Assembly (NCBI GenBank): GCA_019671005.1
Contig: CM033752.1
Span: forward strand, 25,924,969-25,988,968
Direction of reading: 5' to 3'
From: Hibiscus mutabilis
Taxonomy: Eukaryota; Streptophyta; Magnoliopsida; Malvales; Malvaceae
Length of the DNA: 64,000 nucleotides
Position numbers and translations under genes: made by a program. Position 1 is the first letter of the stretch; every line of letters begins with the position of its first letter. Below are positions 24,482 to 35,354 of this stretch, piece after piece. A model generated the notes under the pieces. That model worked only from the letters and a program-made list of their open reading frames with translations, was not told the DNA's origin and ran no database searches.

Positions 24482-24980
24482 TTATGAACCCTCTGGTCCT
24501 TTTAAGACTACTCTTTTTAATTGGCATTCAATCGTAGCATCATATGTCGATAGACAATCCATTCTAAGAATAATTTCAAATTCTTGGAATGGTAATTCCA
24601 TAAGATCAGCAGGAAATTCTACTGCTTGAATTTTTAAAGGACATTTCTTGCATATTCTACTAACTCTGGCACTTTGTCCTATTGGGTTGACAACAACTAT
24701 CTCACTCGAAATTAGTTCTACTAGAATGTTTCTTTCAAGTATTACTTTAGAAATAATATATGAATGAGTAGATCCTGGATCAATCAAGGTAAAAATAGGT
24801 CTGCCAAAGAGTTTGATCATACCTGCAATGATCTCTGCATCATTTCGATCATCAACAATTTTGATGTTGTATACCCGAGCTATAGCTCTACTTTCTTGAT
24901 TGGGTGTTGATGCAGATGCTCCCAGTTTTCCACCTTTGTTTCCCTTGCCCCACTGCAGCAAACTAATGAGGATGAAGCTC
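24482..24980 (-). pseudogene. G2 aspartic protease
   Basis: The frame (177 codons including the end of gag) contains the active-site loop as LIDPGSTHSYI at about 24785-24755, with Pro where the family has Thr (DTGS). It also has NPIGQSARV, CPLKIQAVEFPADL and the second loop ILRMDCLSTYDA, where intact copies have ILGMDWL. Protease would cut the Gag-Pol polyprotein. The Thr-to-Pro change in the catalytic triplet and loss of the flap-region Gly and Trp predict an inactive enzyme. Confidence 0.8.
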
Positions 24981-24983
24981 CGG

Positions 24984-26012
24984 ACAATTTTTCTTAAAAT
25001 GCCTAGCTTGTGCACAATGAAAACATTCCCCGATCAACCAAGATGCCTCTTGCTACAATGCTAACATTCTATAATCGGGCAAATTCCAGAACCTCGAGTA
25101 CCTACAGTATTCATCTGAGACTGATTCGATTTTCCTCATGCATACCCCTTTTTAACTAAAGAGGCTGATGCTGGAGGATGTTGTTGTGGCATTCATTTGT
25201 TGCGTTTAAACGATGATGTAGCAAATGAACCTCTAGACCTTTTTTTGGTCTGACTCTCTTTTTTTCCTTTTCTTCGAGGTCTACTCTTTCTATAGCCTTG
25301 GCTCGGTTCACCATTTCTTGAAAAGTAGTGAAATTATGAAAAACCAATATCCTCTTATATTGTGAATCCAAACCAGCAATAAATTTGTCAATTCTAGACT
25401 TTTCGGTTGGAATGAGCTATGTTGCAAATCGGCTTAATATATTGAATTTGCATTCGTATTCATAAACCGATCTGCCATGTTGTTTTAGCTACAGAAATCG
25501 ATATCTCATATATTTAACAAATACGTCTCCAATATACTTCTCTTTGAATTCTTGAAGGAAGAATTCCCAAGTAACCCACTTCGAGGTACTTCTACGGTTA
25601 TCATGTTCCACCATACACTGGCGTGTCCCATCAGAAGGGATACTTCTCCTTTTAATTTTCCTTGATTATCACAAGGGACTCCGCTTAACATAATCTTGAC
25701 ATCGTTTAACCAGTAATCACCATCCATCGGATTTGCATCAATATCACCTCAAAATTATGGTGCTCCTATTTTCCTTAACTCCTTAGGGACTAATACTGGT
25801 GCTCACCGATTTATGATCGCATCAAAGGATTGCAAAAATAAGCCTTGATCTTGCATCAACATATTTCTTTGTTCCCGAGCCTGTTGCTCTACATTCTACT
25901 AAGCTGGTTGCTCTACATTTTGCTGAACCTGAGGTGGATTCTGATTCACCTCATTACTTTCTCTTTGAGCAAGGACATCTTACTCAACAGCCTGTCGGGA
26001 TTCTCGATAATC
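24984..26012 (-). pseudogene. G2 gag with intact zinc knuckle
   Basis: A Gln/Asn-rich N-terminus (about 26010-25830) leads to LFLQSFDAIINR, then the retrotransposon gag core from 25727 (DGDYWLNDVKIMLSGV, KGEVSLLMGHASVWWNMI), a KAIERVDLEEKEKKR region, and a complete zinc knuckle CFHCAQARHFKKNCPE (25025-24984, CX2CX4HX4C). Stops occur in the N-terminal part (for example after AIINR) and near 25500. Gag forms the particle and the knuckle binds element RNA. Confidence 0.8.
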
Positions 26013-26184
26013 TGACATCTATTCTTGTCATGATTATCTAAAATAAGTAAAGAGTAATCTACCCAATATCAGGCATCATCATAATCCTATACAATATCAG
26101 TAATTTTAGATATCCTAGTAGCATGTATATAACTCTGACTTTCTACAAAGACTCATTTACTATCCAGAACCGGCTAAACATGTG

Positions 26185-26196
26185 GCTCTGATACCA
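26185..26196 (-). other. Primer-binding site of G2 (tRNA-iMet)
   Basis: The minus strand reads TGGTATCAGAGC, an exact match to the plant initiator tRNA-Met complement, five bases inside the LTR end at 26202. Confidence 0.93.
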
Positions 26197-26201
26197 TTAA
26201 A

Positions 26202-29086
26202 TGTAACACACTTACTAATATTTATTATCCAATACTAGTATAGAGTGTCACAGAAAGATTAACCGCATTTTATGCTACTCAATTTAGTCAAAAACAACAA
26301 TATTAAAAGATTTTACTTTATTGCGTAAAACCAATTTCTAATTTTAAACCCGTCAAATAACTTTCGTTTTCAAGCAGTAACTTGACAGTTTATAACTACA
26401 CATTTTAATTAAGTAAACTGCCTAAATTTACCTAAATTAAAAATGATCTTGATTACTCTAAAAATCAATTATATAACTTTACCCGATATCCATTACTAAT
26501 AATTTATTTAAACTAATATAATCCACCTTATAAAGTAACCATTTATCTAGATATTAATATTACAAACCATATCTAGATTATTTAAAGAGAACTACTAATA
26601 TTTTATACATGCCAACAAGAGATAAACAAAATACATCAAAGATGTATATTATCGATATGACTATTATCCCACTAGACGATGATGCCGATACTCCTTACTC
26701 CTGCCTGGAATTTCTACCTACGCGTGAAAAACCCTCACACGCTAAGTATATACTTAGTGAGGCATTATAATTATTTAACATAAAACAATATGCTTGAATT
26801 TTAACAATAATAACATAAACATGCAGCTTGACCACTATTCATTTATTTTCCTTATGTTAATCAAATATTAACATAATATATTCAGGATTTGTAAATCCTA
26901 TTCACATCCTTGTCATTATCTGAGAGTTTATCTACTCTCTAATTTATTAACCATTTATTATCAAATAAATTATTGCCCAACATAGTTTGAGGACTTGAGT
27001 ACACGAGTCAAAACTGCGCCAAAGTGCTAATAAACCGCACCGAAGTGCTAAGAGACCGCACATAAGTGCTAAAGAACCACAACTAAGTGTTAATAAACCG
27101 CACCGAAGTGCTAAACCGCTGGACTCTATGGCATGCCAACTATACTCTATACCTCAATTACTTATTTGGGCATACTTTCCAATTCCATATTCGATTCATC
27201 CATGGCAATATAATTAAATACTGGGCAGTTCATACCCTAAATATAACATAAAAATATATACTTGATATATCTAGTGATCAAATGCATCATAGTTCTACCT
27301 TTGACAATTCTCAATATGTCAAATATAAGTTCATGATATAAACATGTAACTATCAAGCAATTATTAATAAGGTAGACTTATCACAAGTCTTCTAAATGAT
27401 AATTATAATATTATCCATGCATAAAAATGCACTCACCTTGACACTTTATACTTTGTCAATATCCAATTAGCCTCACTAAGTTCAACTTTGGTCATGTTCC
27501 TTTCCTCGATTGCTAGTTCGATCTCGATTTTGTTCACAGTCTACAAGTGTATTAAAAATACCATAAGTACATTCCAAATTATATGTTAGTATCTTACTAA
27601 CACATAAACAATATAGGAATAATTTTCCTATAAACACCCTAATATTTTCCAAATATTAGTTTCATGACATAAGTCATTTCATCCTCAATACTTTATATTT
27701 CTTCAAACATTTACTCAAAGAATGATTTATAACTCATTCTAACATTTATTCTAGGATAATACTTCCATGAAAATAATTTTTCACTTTAGTCCTTAAATTT
27801 TTCCAAATAACCGAGTTGGTCCCCAATCTTTTCAAAATTTCTAAATTGGTCCTTATGGTTTTACAAACATCCAAAATGGCCCAAATGACATTTTAAAGTT
27901 TTTAAAATCATAATTTCAACATTTCCAAATTTATGGAAATTTTTCCATAATTTCCCCTAATTCTTTCAACTTGCCGAATCCATCCCTATGATTTTCCAAG
28001 TTTCCAATTTAGTCCAATTAACACTTAAACATCATTTCCATGCTTTCACAATCATTCCCATATCAAAATCAATCTAAATTCAACTTTTCTACCAAAACCC
28101 TAACCTTAAACAATTTAGGGTTTGGCTATTTCCATGTAATTTCAATCATCATAAAAGCTTTAATATGATTCCACAACATCATATCCAACAAAAACTAACC
28201 TTAATTCATCCTAAATCAACATCCCCTTCATCCATCAATTCCTCAAAACTAAGGTTTTAAGTAAGAAAAGATGAATAAATTGTTCCAAGAGATTGGGAAT
28301 TTCAGAGAGATTAATTCCTTGTTTCATGCTTTCATCCAAAATCCAAAGAAATAAGATTGAAAATTAAAATAAAATTTCTCCATACCTTAGAGAGGGTTTC
28401 GGCCAAGCTAGGAAAAGATGAAGAGAATTATTGATTTTTCCTTTGATTTAATTTAGGCCATTTGCCCATTATTTAAAGTATCTTAATTAAAAATTCTTTT
28501 TATGGCAAAATGACTATCTTGCCCCTTTAATCCAAGGTTCCATAAATTGCCACATGTCACTTTGATCATCCAATGGCCCAAATTAATCCAAGGAGTTAGT
28601 GATTACCCACTTTGTCCTTGCCATATTCAAAAATTACCATCTTGCCATTTTTCATCCAATGGCTAAGATTAAATATGGAAAAGTAATCTTTAATCCAATG
28701 GTCCATATTAATTTCCATTAAAATAAGGCATGAAAATGACCCTTTTACCCTTGCCTTATTTTAATAAAATATCTCCTAAAATATCTCTTAAAAGATTTCT
28801 CATTTATTCGATTAAATTCGATTATCCAAATTTTTTCTGAACCTTAAAGCTTTATAGCTCTTAATACAAACTCCGTATCAAAAATCCGGGTATCACGAAA
28901 ATGGCACTCTTGGGGGTGAAATATTCATTTACATGACTAAATTACACACTTTTGATAATTACAACTTAGTCCCTAAACTTTTCAAAATTTACACTTTGGC
29001 ACCAAACTTTTCAAATTTTACATTTTGGTCACCAAACTTTTCAAGTTTTACATTTTGTTCACTAACCAAAATTTTGAGGTATTATA
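26202..29086 (-). mobile_element. G2 5' LTR
   Basis: It is 2885 bp, with outer end GGTATTATA (one change from TTACA) at 29086 and inner TGTAACACAC at 26202. It contains the conserved hairpin (26742-26757), a 21-bp minisatellite (27012-27117), the anchor TAGTTGGCATGCCATAGAG on the minus strand (about 27124-27142) and the donor-like motif (27429-27440). Confidence 0.88.
27012..27117 (-). repeat. 21-bp minisatellite in the G2 LTR
   Basis: Five copies of a unit of the type ACCGCACCGAAGTGCTAATAA are spaced exactly 21 bases apart (GTGCTAA-type cores at 27024, 27045, 27066, 27087, 27108). It lies beside the conserved anchor block, the same place where related LTRs carry different minisatellites. 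Confidence 0.85.
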
Positions 29087-29091
29087 GTGCA

Positions 29092-29882
29092 CCTACAGGT
29101 AAGAGCCCTTAAAAAAGTCAATAGTTGGCCAACTGTCCGATGATTTGGTGCGATACGATGAAGGGTAGTTGTGGTGCACCTGAGGGGCAGAATCAGGTGT
29201 GGCAGGGAGTACATGCACTTGCGAGTAAAATCTGGTGTGGCGTGGCGTGGTGCATGAGAGCATACATGCACCCACCCTCCTTAGTTGCGCGCACCCACGC
29301 GCAAGTGGTGGTGCGTGCGGCATCCTCTAATGGCCAAATGGCGGTGACGAGCTGCAGTCCCATTGTCCTAATGTCGGTGAGCATGACGGTGTTGTCCTTT
29401 TTCGATTTTGGCCCTTCTAATAGCTCTGATTGAGAAATCCAAACCTCATTTTCCTCACACCCTGCGAGTAGCGACGGTGATAGCGATGACCATATGTTGA
29501 CTCCTTTCAACGAGCTGGAGATGATGGCGGTGGCTTTGAGATGAACGGCGGCATGAACGGTGGTAAAAGCTCCCTTTAAACATATCCCCTCTCTAAAAAT
29601 CCATTTTTCTCTTTCTCTCTCTCCTTTATTTTAAAATTCTCTGCTTTTTCTCCCCCGGCATTAATATTGTCCCCTACAAAAGTGGGTAAACCACTAGAAA
29701 GGTTATCCCAATATTTAAAATTTACCACCTAAAACTCTCAACTTTATCTATTCTTTATTTTAGTCCAAATCCCCTTAAATCGGGCTTCAACTTAATTATT
29801 TTTTACTTGAACCGTCAAACTTAATAGGTCCAAAAGTCAGATCTGAGATCCGATTTCTTAACTCAAAATTCAGGTCGTTACA
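29092..29882 (-). mobile_element. Mixed LTR-like flank right of G2
   Basis: The start repeats the phrase found left of G2 (CGATGAAGGGTAGTTGTGGT-type), so it probably continues the split X2 LTR. The right end reads GGTCGTTACA at 29882, that is TGTAACGACC on the minus strand, a usual LTR start. The middle (29200-29550) is locally GC-rich with overlapping ORFs on both strands that show no domain. Whether this is one LTR or two joined pieces is unclear. Confidence 0.4.
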
Positions 29883-30235
29883 ACGCCACCCCTATGTTAG
29901 GTTTTAACGGCATGTGACTTAATTGATATCATTTAAATAGTTTACTAATTTGATTAACAAAATTGAAAGATTGGTGTTCAAATTAGAACATTTTCCGTAA
30001 CTGAGTGGTCATTCATGTAGTTTACCCAAAATATTATGACCAATTACATTATATTATAAAGTATTGACATAATTTAGTGTAAGCATAAAATCATAGGTAT
30101 TTGATTTGAGTCCAGGTGACACCCAGTTTAGGTAACTTTTTGGGGTTAACAATTTCTTTAATGGTATTTTCTTTAAATCATAGATTAACCCAGGGTTAAC
30201 AGTTTCTTTAATGGTATTTTCTTTAAATAAGAGAT

Positions 30236-30375
30236 TAACCCAGGGTTTAGAGTTTGAGGTTTAATTTTATATAATGTTTAGGGTTTAAGGTTTATAGTTT
30301 AGGATTTAGTTATATATATGGTTTAGGGTTTGAAGTTTAGTTATATATAAGGTTTAGGGTTTGGGGTTGGGGTTT
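30236..30375 (+). repeat. Degenerate telomere-like TTTAGGG block
   Basis: Within 140 bases GTTTAGGGTTT and near variants (GTTTAGAGTTTGAGG, GTTTGGGGTTGGGG) occur six or more times, separated by TATATATA. Plant telomeres are TTTAGGG repeats. Here the array is interrupted and may be interstitial or simply GT-rich low-complexity sequence. Confidence 0.5.
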
Positions 30376-30557
30376 AGCTATATATATTATAAATAATAAT
30401 TTAGTTTCGTAATATAAATTATAAGTAATATTTATTTATAAAGTTAATAGATTTATAAAATTATATTATAAAATTATATCATGAGATAAATGAAATGAAG
30501 TACAACTGCAATTTATTTATATATTATCTGTGTTAGGATCTTATCAAGTCTTTAAAT

Positions 30558-30640
30558 TGGCCTAATGGCATGTGTAATCCTTTTATCCTAGATGTTTTGA
30601 GTTCGAGCCTCGTCAAATACATTTTTTTCTGATTTTTTTC
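30558..30640 (+). repeat. SINE-like tRNA-derived head
   Basis: TGGCCTAATGG (30558-30568) fits the Pol III A box, and AGTTCGAGCCT (30600-30610) is close to the B box, about 32 bases apart as in tRNA genes. A T-rich stretch follows. No target duplication or body could be fixed, so it may be a relic. Confidence 0.35.
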
Positions 30641-32744
30641 TAATAAAACAACGTCATTTTGACCTATCTTAGGCATCAAAACAACTACATGAAAACGATG
30701 TCATTTTATATTTAACGAGTCGTTATAGTTTAACGGCAGAGTGCTTGGATTGAAGCCAAAAATAAAGTTCAATAGTATCATTTTATAATTCAATGGTATT
30801 TTCGATACAAAGATTAAAGTTTAGTGACATTTCATTTAGTTTACCGTAAAATGTTAAAATGAATTTAGAAGAAGGATTTCTCCATTCTAGAAGATTTTCA
30901 GCTACGAGAGGGAATTGAGTAGAAAATTAGATTGTGATGTGGCTGCTATGCTTTTGAGTTGGTATTGATGTTAATGTGTTTAAATGAGGTGTATGAAGAT
31001 TTGGACTAGGAAGAAGAAAGCTAAGGCAATGTTGGGTAATATGCCAAGATTCTAAATAATCTCTATGATTTTTTCCAAGAATTTTCTTGTTGAATATCTA
31101 AATAATTCTGAGAATTATTTTCCTATAAATTTAATCTCTCTATGTTTTAATATGTGCGTAAGGCTGGAATTTCTCTGGATGTAAAATAATGAAGTCAAAC
31201 GAGTCTACTTATAGGGAGAGATAAAAAGACATTTGAATTAATTAGAAGTACTATTCCAATTAAAACACAAATATGCTAGCTTTAAAATAATCACACCCTA
31301 TATTAATTTAATCAGATTGATGGAAGCAAACTACAAGTCTGTGGCAAACCAAATTCTTTTGAATTTTAAATACAATTTTGTCGCCTAATTTCCTTGACAA
31401 TTTATTTGAAATTGTTTCTTAGGCTTGCTGATAACTACAAAATATTCACATATCTTCTTTTAGTTTATATTTCTGCTTTATTCGTTTATATTTCTGTCCT
31501 TTACTTAAGTTTCATGCATTTTATTTTTTTTAGTGTAACACACCAAATTTCCCTAATTTAGAAATTCAATCTCTAAATTCAAAACTCTAAGATTGGGAAT
31601 TGAAATTTGAAAACCTAATTGAGAAATTTGGAAATTAATTGATCCAAAATCGATTTTAGTGCCTAATTGCATAAAAGTAGAGTATTTGTGATCATTTTGA
31701 AATGAGGGTAACTATTAGAGGTCATTATGGAAACCCTTAACCTTTCTAGTGACCTATTTGAAATTAATCCAATAATTGATGTATTTAAATCTCTTACTCA
31801 TAAAACCCTTTCGGCTCTCCTCTGCACACCTGCATCCTCTCGTTCATTTCTCTCGAGAATAACATGTCCCCACCTTTGTGTCCCGATCAAGATCCGATCA
31901 ACGACCATCCGTCCTTCGACCGTTTCTCACACCGCAACCACCATCGTTTTCCCCATCATCTCGCGAAGAAACCCTACACGTCTGATTATCATCTCCAATC
32001 ATCGTTTGTAAGCACCAACGTCAAGAAAACCATTTGGATTTCGACTCCTACTTGCGCCGCCGCCGTCCCCTTCGCCATATTCGTGTGGGTAAGCACCGGA
32101 TCCTCTTATTCCGTGTTTAGTCTGGAGTTGCATCAACCATTTTTGGATTTTGATCCTTGTTGTCGTCTTGTTGTGGTGGTGCCATTTTCATTATTGGCTC
32201 TTTTGTCGCTGCCGTAAGCGTCGGTTCATTACTGCGCCGCCGTTCTCACCGCCGCTTTCTCCTTCGTGTTTGCTGTTTGGTAAGCTAAAAACTTCTCTTT
32301 GCTTGTGTTTTTGAGGTTCCGACTGAGTTGAGGGTAAGAACGATCGTGGGTCACCATTGTCGTTTACTGTGCTGGCTGTCGCCAACATTTCGTGTTCACC
32401 GTCGCCTTGTTGTTCTGCCATCGCCGCCGTAAACGGGTCTTAAAACCCTAGTTTCCTTGATCTGATGAGAAGAAATATGGAGGTTGGGCTGGGTTGAGTG
32501 GGTTATGCATGTGATTGGGGTAAGCCCAACTATGAAACCCTGCCCAGATTTGTTTGTGTGAGGCCTGATATCTGTGTGAAGCCCAAATTGAGTGAACCCA
32601 TTTGTGAACCAATCTGAACTGTTTGTGTAAGTTAAACCGAATTGTGTGAACCGGTCTACCAAAATAGTGAATCGGACAGTAATCTAAACCAAACCAAGCC
32701 TTGAACAGAACCAAATTTATCGGATCGAACCAGTTGAGCCCACA

Positions 32745-32905
32745 AAAACGATTTTGACCTTGGACACGTTAACTGATCTGTTAACCTTTGACTGAGTTTA
32801 TCGTGGACCTTTGACCTAGTTGATCTTTGACCAATCAAATCAACGTTGACCTTGGACAATTAATTTTGACTTTGACCATGGGAAACTTTGACCGTTGACC
32901 AAAGT
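32745..32905 (+). promoter_or_regulatory. Cluster of W-box cores in LTR S2
   Basis: Nine TTGAC cores lie within about 160 bases, most followed by C or T as in the WRKY-bound W box (TTGACC/T). Similar clusters are in both N1 LTRs (46018-46166, 48397-48589). Binding by WRKY factors would make the LTR responsive to pathogen or wounding; that is inference from motif density. Confidence 0.5.
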
Positions 32906-33127
32906 TAATTTTTTCAGACAATATTCACTTCGACTTTTTTTCAATGTCTTCAGTTTGAATCTACTGCTCGCTTCGTCAAATTCAAACTCGAAAGTCTCAT
33001 TTTTTATTTACAATTATTTGTACGAATCTAAAGAGTTGTGAATTTTGGAATCTAATTCAAAATATTCCTTTGTTATGGTGGTTACATCTCTAAGGTCGAT
33101 GAGTTACCTCTACTTGTTTAGATTGGC

Positions 33128-33915
33128 TATGCACGTTCTTTGATGTCTATGCATGAGTATGCCTTCAGATTAGTTCTTATATTTATAGTTGGTGGCTTAG
33201 TGATAGTGTTAGGCCTGATATAGAGATCTTACCTCATATGTTCTAATTCAGCTAGACTTGAGCGTGAGACGCGTCCTTCTCAATATTATGCATGTTCTTT
33301 GATGTCTATGCATGAGTATGCCTTCATATTAGTTCTTATATTTATAGTTGGTGGCTTAGCGATAATGTTAGGTCTGATATAGAGATCTTACCTCCTTAGT
33401 TGTAAAAAGCGCGCTTGAGGCGTGAAGCGCAGAAGAAAATGCCCCCAAGGGCTGAGGCGGGGCGAGGTATAGGAGGCGCGCGCCTCGGAGGCTTTTCGCC
33501 TGAGGCGAGCGCTTTTGCGCCTTTTGTAGTTAGGAAAAAAATTTAAAAAAAAACAGACAAAGTCGGGTGAAGAAGAAGAAGAAGAAGAAGAAGAATAACA
33601 GTAGATTGGTTTTGAAGAAGAAGAAGAAGAAGAAGAAAAGTAGCGTTTCAATTTTTGAACCTGCTATTTACTTTTTAATATTTATTTTTATTTTTTATCA
33701 TTTATGTGGTAGACCTTGGACCCATCAAAAATAATTAATGGTCAAAACTACCCCTCCTCATAAGTATTTTAAATCAAATATCTCAAGTCTAATATCGTCT
33801 TTTCACATCCAAAAACAAATTCTTCTTGATTTCTTTATTTGACCAAAATATCCTACAAGAATTCATGATTCACGTGAAATAGTATTTTTTTCAAAACAAA
33901 TTAAGATTTTTTTTC

Positions 33916-33949
<34 letters not shown>

Positions 33950-34385
33950 CAATACTTATTCTAGATCAAAAAGTTAATATTAATATTATTTTTAATTTTA
34001 ATCAATATAATAAAATAAGATTTATTTATTTAAATAAATAAAATGTTAAAATTATATATTTAAATATTATAATTTATTGATATTTTAATATACTTATTTT
34101 TAATAGTTTTAAAATTTACATGTAATTAAAATATTTTAATCTTTTAGTATTTATAATATAATTATCATATTTTTAAGTACAAAATATGCTATAGGGTTGA
34201 TTTATAAAATTTTAGGATAAAGAGAGCACATCACCTACGAAAGGCGAGTGCCTTCGCCTCACGCCTCGTGCCTCGGCTCCAAGAGCCTTTTGCACCTCGG
34301 AGCGCCTCACGCCTTTTAAAACCAAGCTTACCTCATATGTTCTAATTCAGCTAGACTTGAGCGTGAGACGCGTCTTTCTCAACAT
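33128..34385 (+). repeat. 159-bp tandem duplication, second copy split by a hAT-like insertion
   Basis: Copy 1 is 33128-33286. Copy 2 is 33287-33394 plus 34335-34385. The two parts of copy 2 add up to the same 159 bases, and differences between copies are few. The hAT-like element entered copy 2 after the duplication. Confidence 0.85.
33395..34326. mobile_element. 932-bp non-autonomous hAT-like element
   Basis: It is flanked by the 8-bp direct repeat CTTACCTC (33387-33394, 34327-34334), the target-site length of hAT elements. Ends are imperfect inverted repeats: left CTTAGTTGTAAAAAGCGCG, right (reverse complement) CTTGGTTTTAAAAGGCGTG. Both terminal 100-bp regions are strikingly GC-rich with repeated GAGGCG/CGCCTC phrases while the centre is AT-rich, including a GAA repeat (33570-33635) and a TTA repeat (33918-33948). 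No transposase ORF. The 87-codon minus ORF is a Ser run from the GAA repeat. Confidence 0.82.
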
Positions 34386-35354
34386 TAGAGCTTCTGCCCG
34401 CTAAAGATGTGTTTCTTACTGTGTTATATACTTGTGTAAAATGAGATTTTTACATCTTGCGTGATTTATTTTGTGCTAAGATTTGTGAAATTTTTCGGAT
34501 CTCATGCACAACATATCGAACTGTTTTTAGCTAAAAATCATATTTAACAAATTATGATATATTAGATTTACAAAAATTGTAAAACAACATATTTATAAAA
34601 TTGTACAATTTGAATTTTAATAATTCGAGTTTCGGAAGAGATTCATATTTTATAATCAGTATCATATCATTGTGTCCAAGGATTGGGATTGTATGGGGAA
34701 GTTCAGTGGTTTCACTCTTCGGATTGAATTTTGCTACGGATCAGTGATTTCACCCTTCGAGCTAAGTTTCACTTCAGATGGTGTAAATAGAGAATAGTTT
34801 TCATGTGCATCGCACACCATGGCATTATGATTCAGATTTAATGTGTTTCCAAAAATATTTATCAAAAAAACAAAAATATTATTTTGTTTCGTGGTTGCTT
34901 GCACTTTAGAGACACACTAAGCTCTTTAGCTTACACCTCATTCGTCTTTCTCTTTCAGGTATACTCAGGCTCTTAAGCAATTTGGTATTTGGAGCATCTC
35001 GCTTTAATTTAAATACTTTTATCATTCGGTATAAACTCTATTTGATTATTTCATATTATTGTTTAATATTAATTTGAGATATTTATGTAATTCAGACTTT
35101 GAGACTATTTATAATTTGGGATTTTATTAGATGCACACATTTATGGATTGTTTTTAGATATTTTACCGATTATCATAACATTATTTAAAAGATTGAGTTT
35201 TATAATAATGGGAACATTTATTGAGTTTACTTAATCAATTACCTTGAATTATAAATTATTTTAACCTAAAATCGTTTCTTGAGGGAACAATTTTTAACGT
35301 TGACTTTTTAAATTTGGTATTTTCTCCTAAGTCGGGTTTAGGGATTACATTTAG

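Larger units (their letters stand above)
19282..29086 (-). mobile_element. Full-length Ty3/gypsy chromovirus G2 (Tekay-like) with target duplication
   Basis: Both ends are defined: GTGCA is repeated at 19277-19281 and 29087-29091. In minus-strand order it has 5' LTR (29086-26202), PBS (26196-26185), gag, protease, RT, RNase H, integrase, chromodomain, polypurine tract (about 21466-21448) and 3' LTR (21447-19282). The tRNA-iMet PBS, long LTRs and chromodomain at the pol end suggest the Tekay (Del) group. By eye the comparable LTR parts (19966-21447 and 27605-29086) differ at a few percent of sites. Several frameshifts and stops make it non-autonomous now. Confidence 0.9.
29884..31533. other. 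Repeat-rich non-coding spacer
   Basis: No gene is visible. It contains a 50-bp tandem duplication (30143-30192, 30193-30242), a degenerate TTTAGGG-type block (30236-30375), a tRNA-like A box and B box pair (30558-30610), and two copies of a short phrase ending TAGTTTACCC or TAGTTTACCG (30005-30027, 30821-30846). Confidence 0.55.
31534..35349 (+). mobile_element. Solo-like LTR (S2) with nested hAT-like element
   Basis: It starts TGTAACACACC and ends GGGATTACA. TTTAG stands on both sides (31529-31533, 35350-35354), consistent with a 5-bp target duplication. The right end (GTCGGGTTTAGGGATTACA) resembles the ends of the N1 LTRs, and the interior shares their TTGAC-rich block, so S2 and N1 are related. 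A GC-rich segment (31800-32450) carries overlapping ORFs of up to 117 codons without a domain. Caution: the bases after 35349 also resemble a decayed primer-binding site, so a lost internal region is an alternative. Confidence 0.65.

Noticed and set aside
29093..29510. Overlapping ORFs of 76-105 codons on both strands in a GC-rich block
   Set aside because: They overlap each other on both strands, show no domain, and sit in LTR-like flank; local GC richness explains the lack of stops.
31727..32217. ORFs of 94 and 117 codons in S2
   Set aside because: Compositionally biased (Ser, His, Pro) in overlapping frames within an LTR, and no recognisable protein.
33388..33651. 87-codon Ser-rich ORF
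   Set aside because: It comes from a GAA microsatellite inside the hAT-like element.
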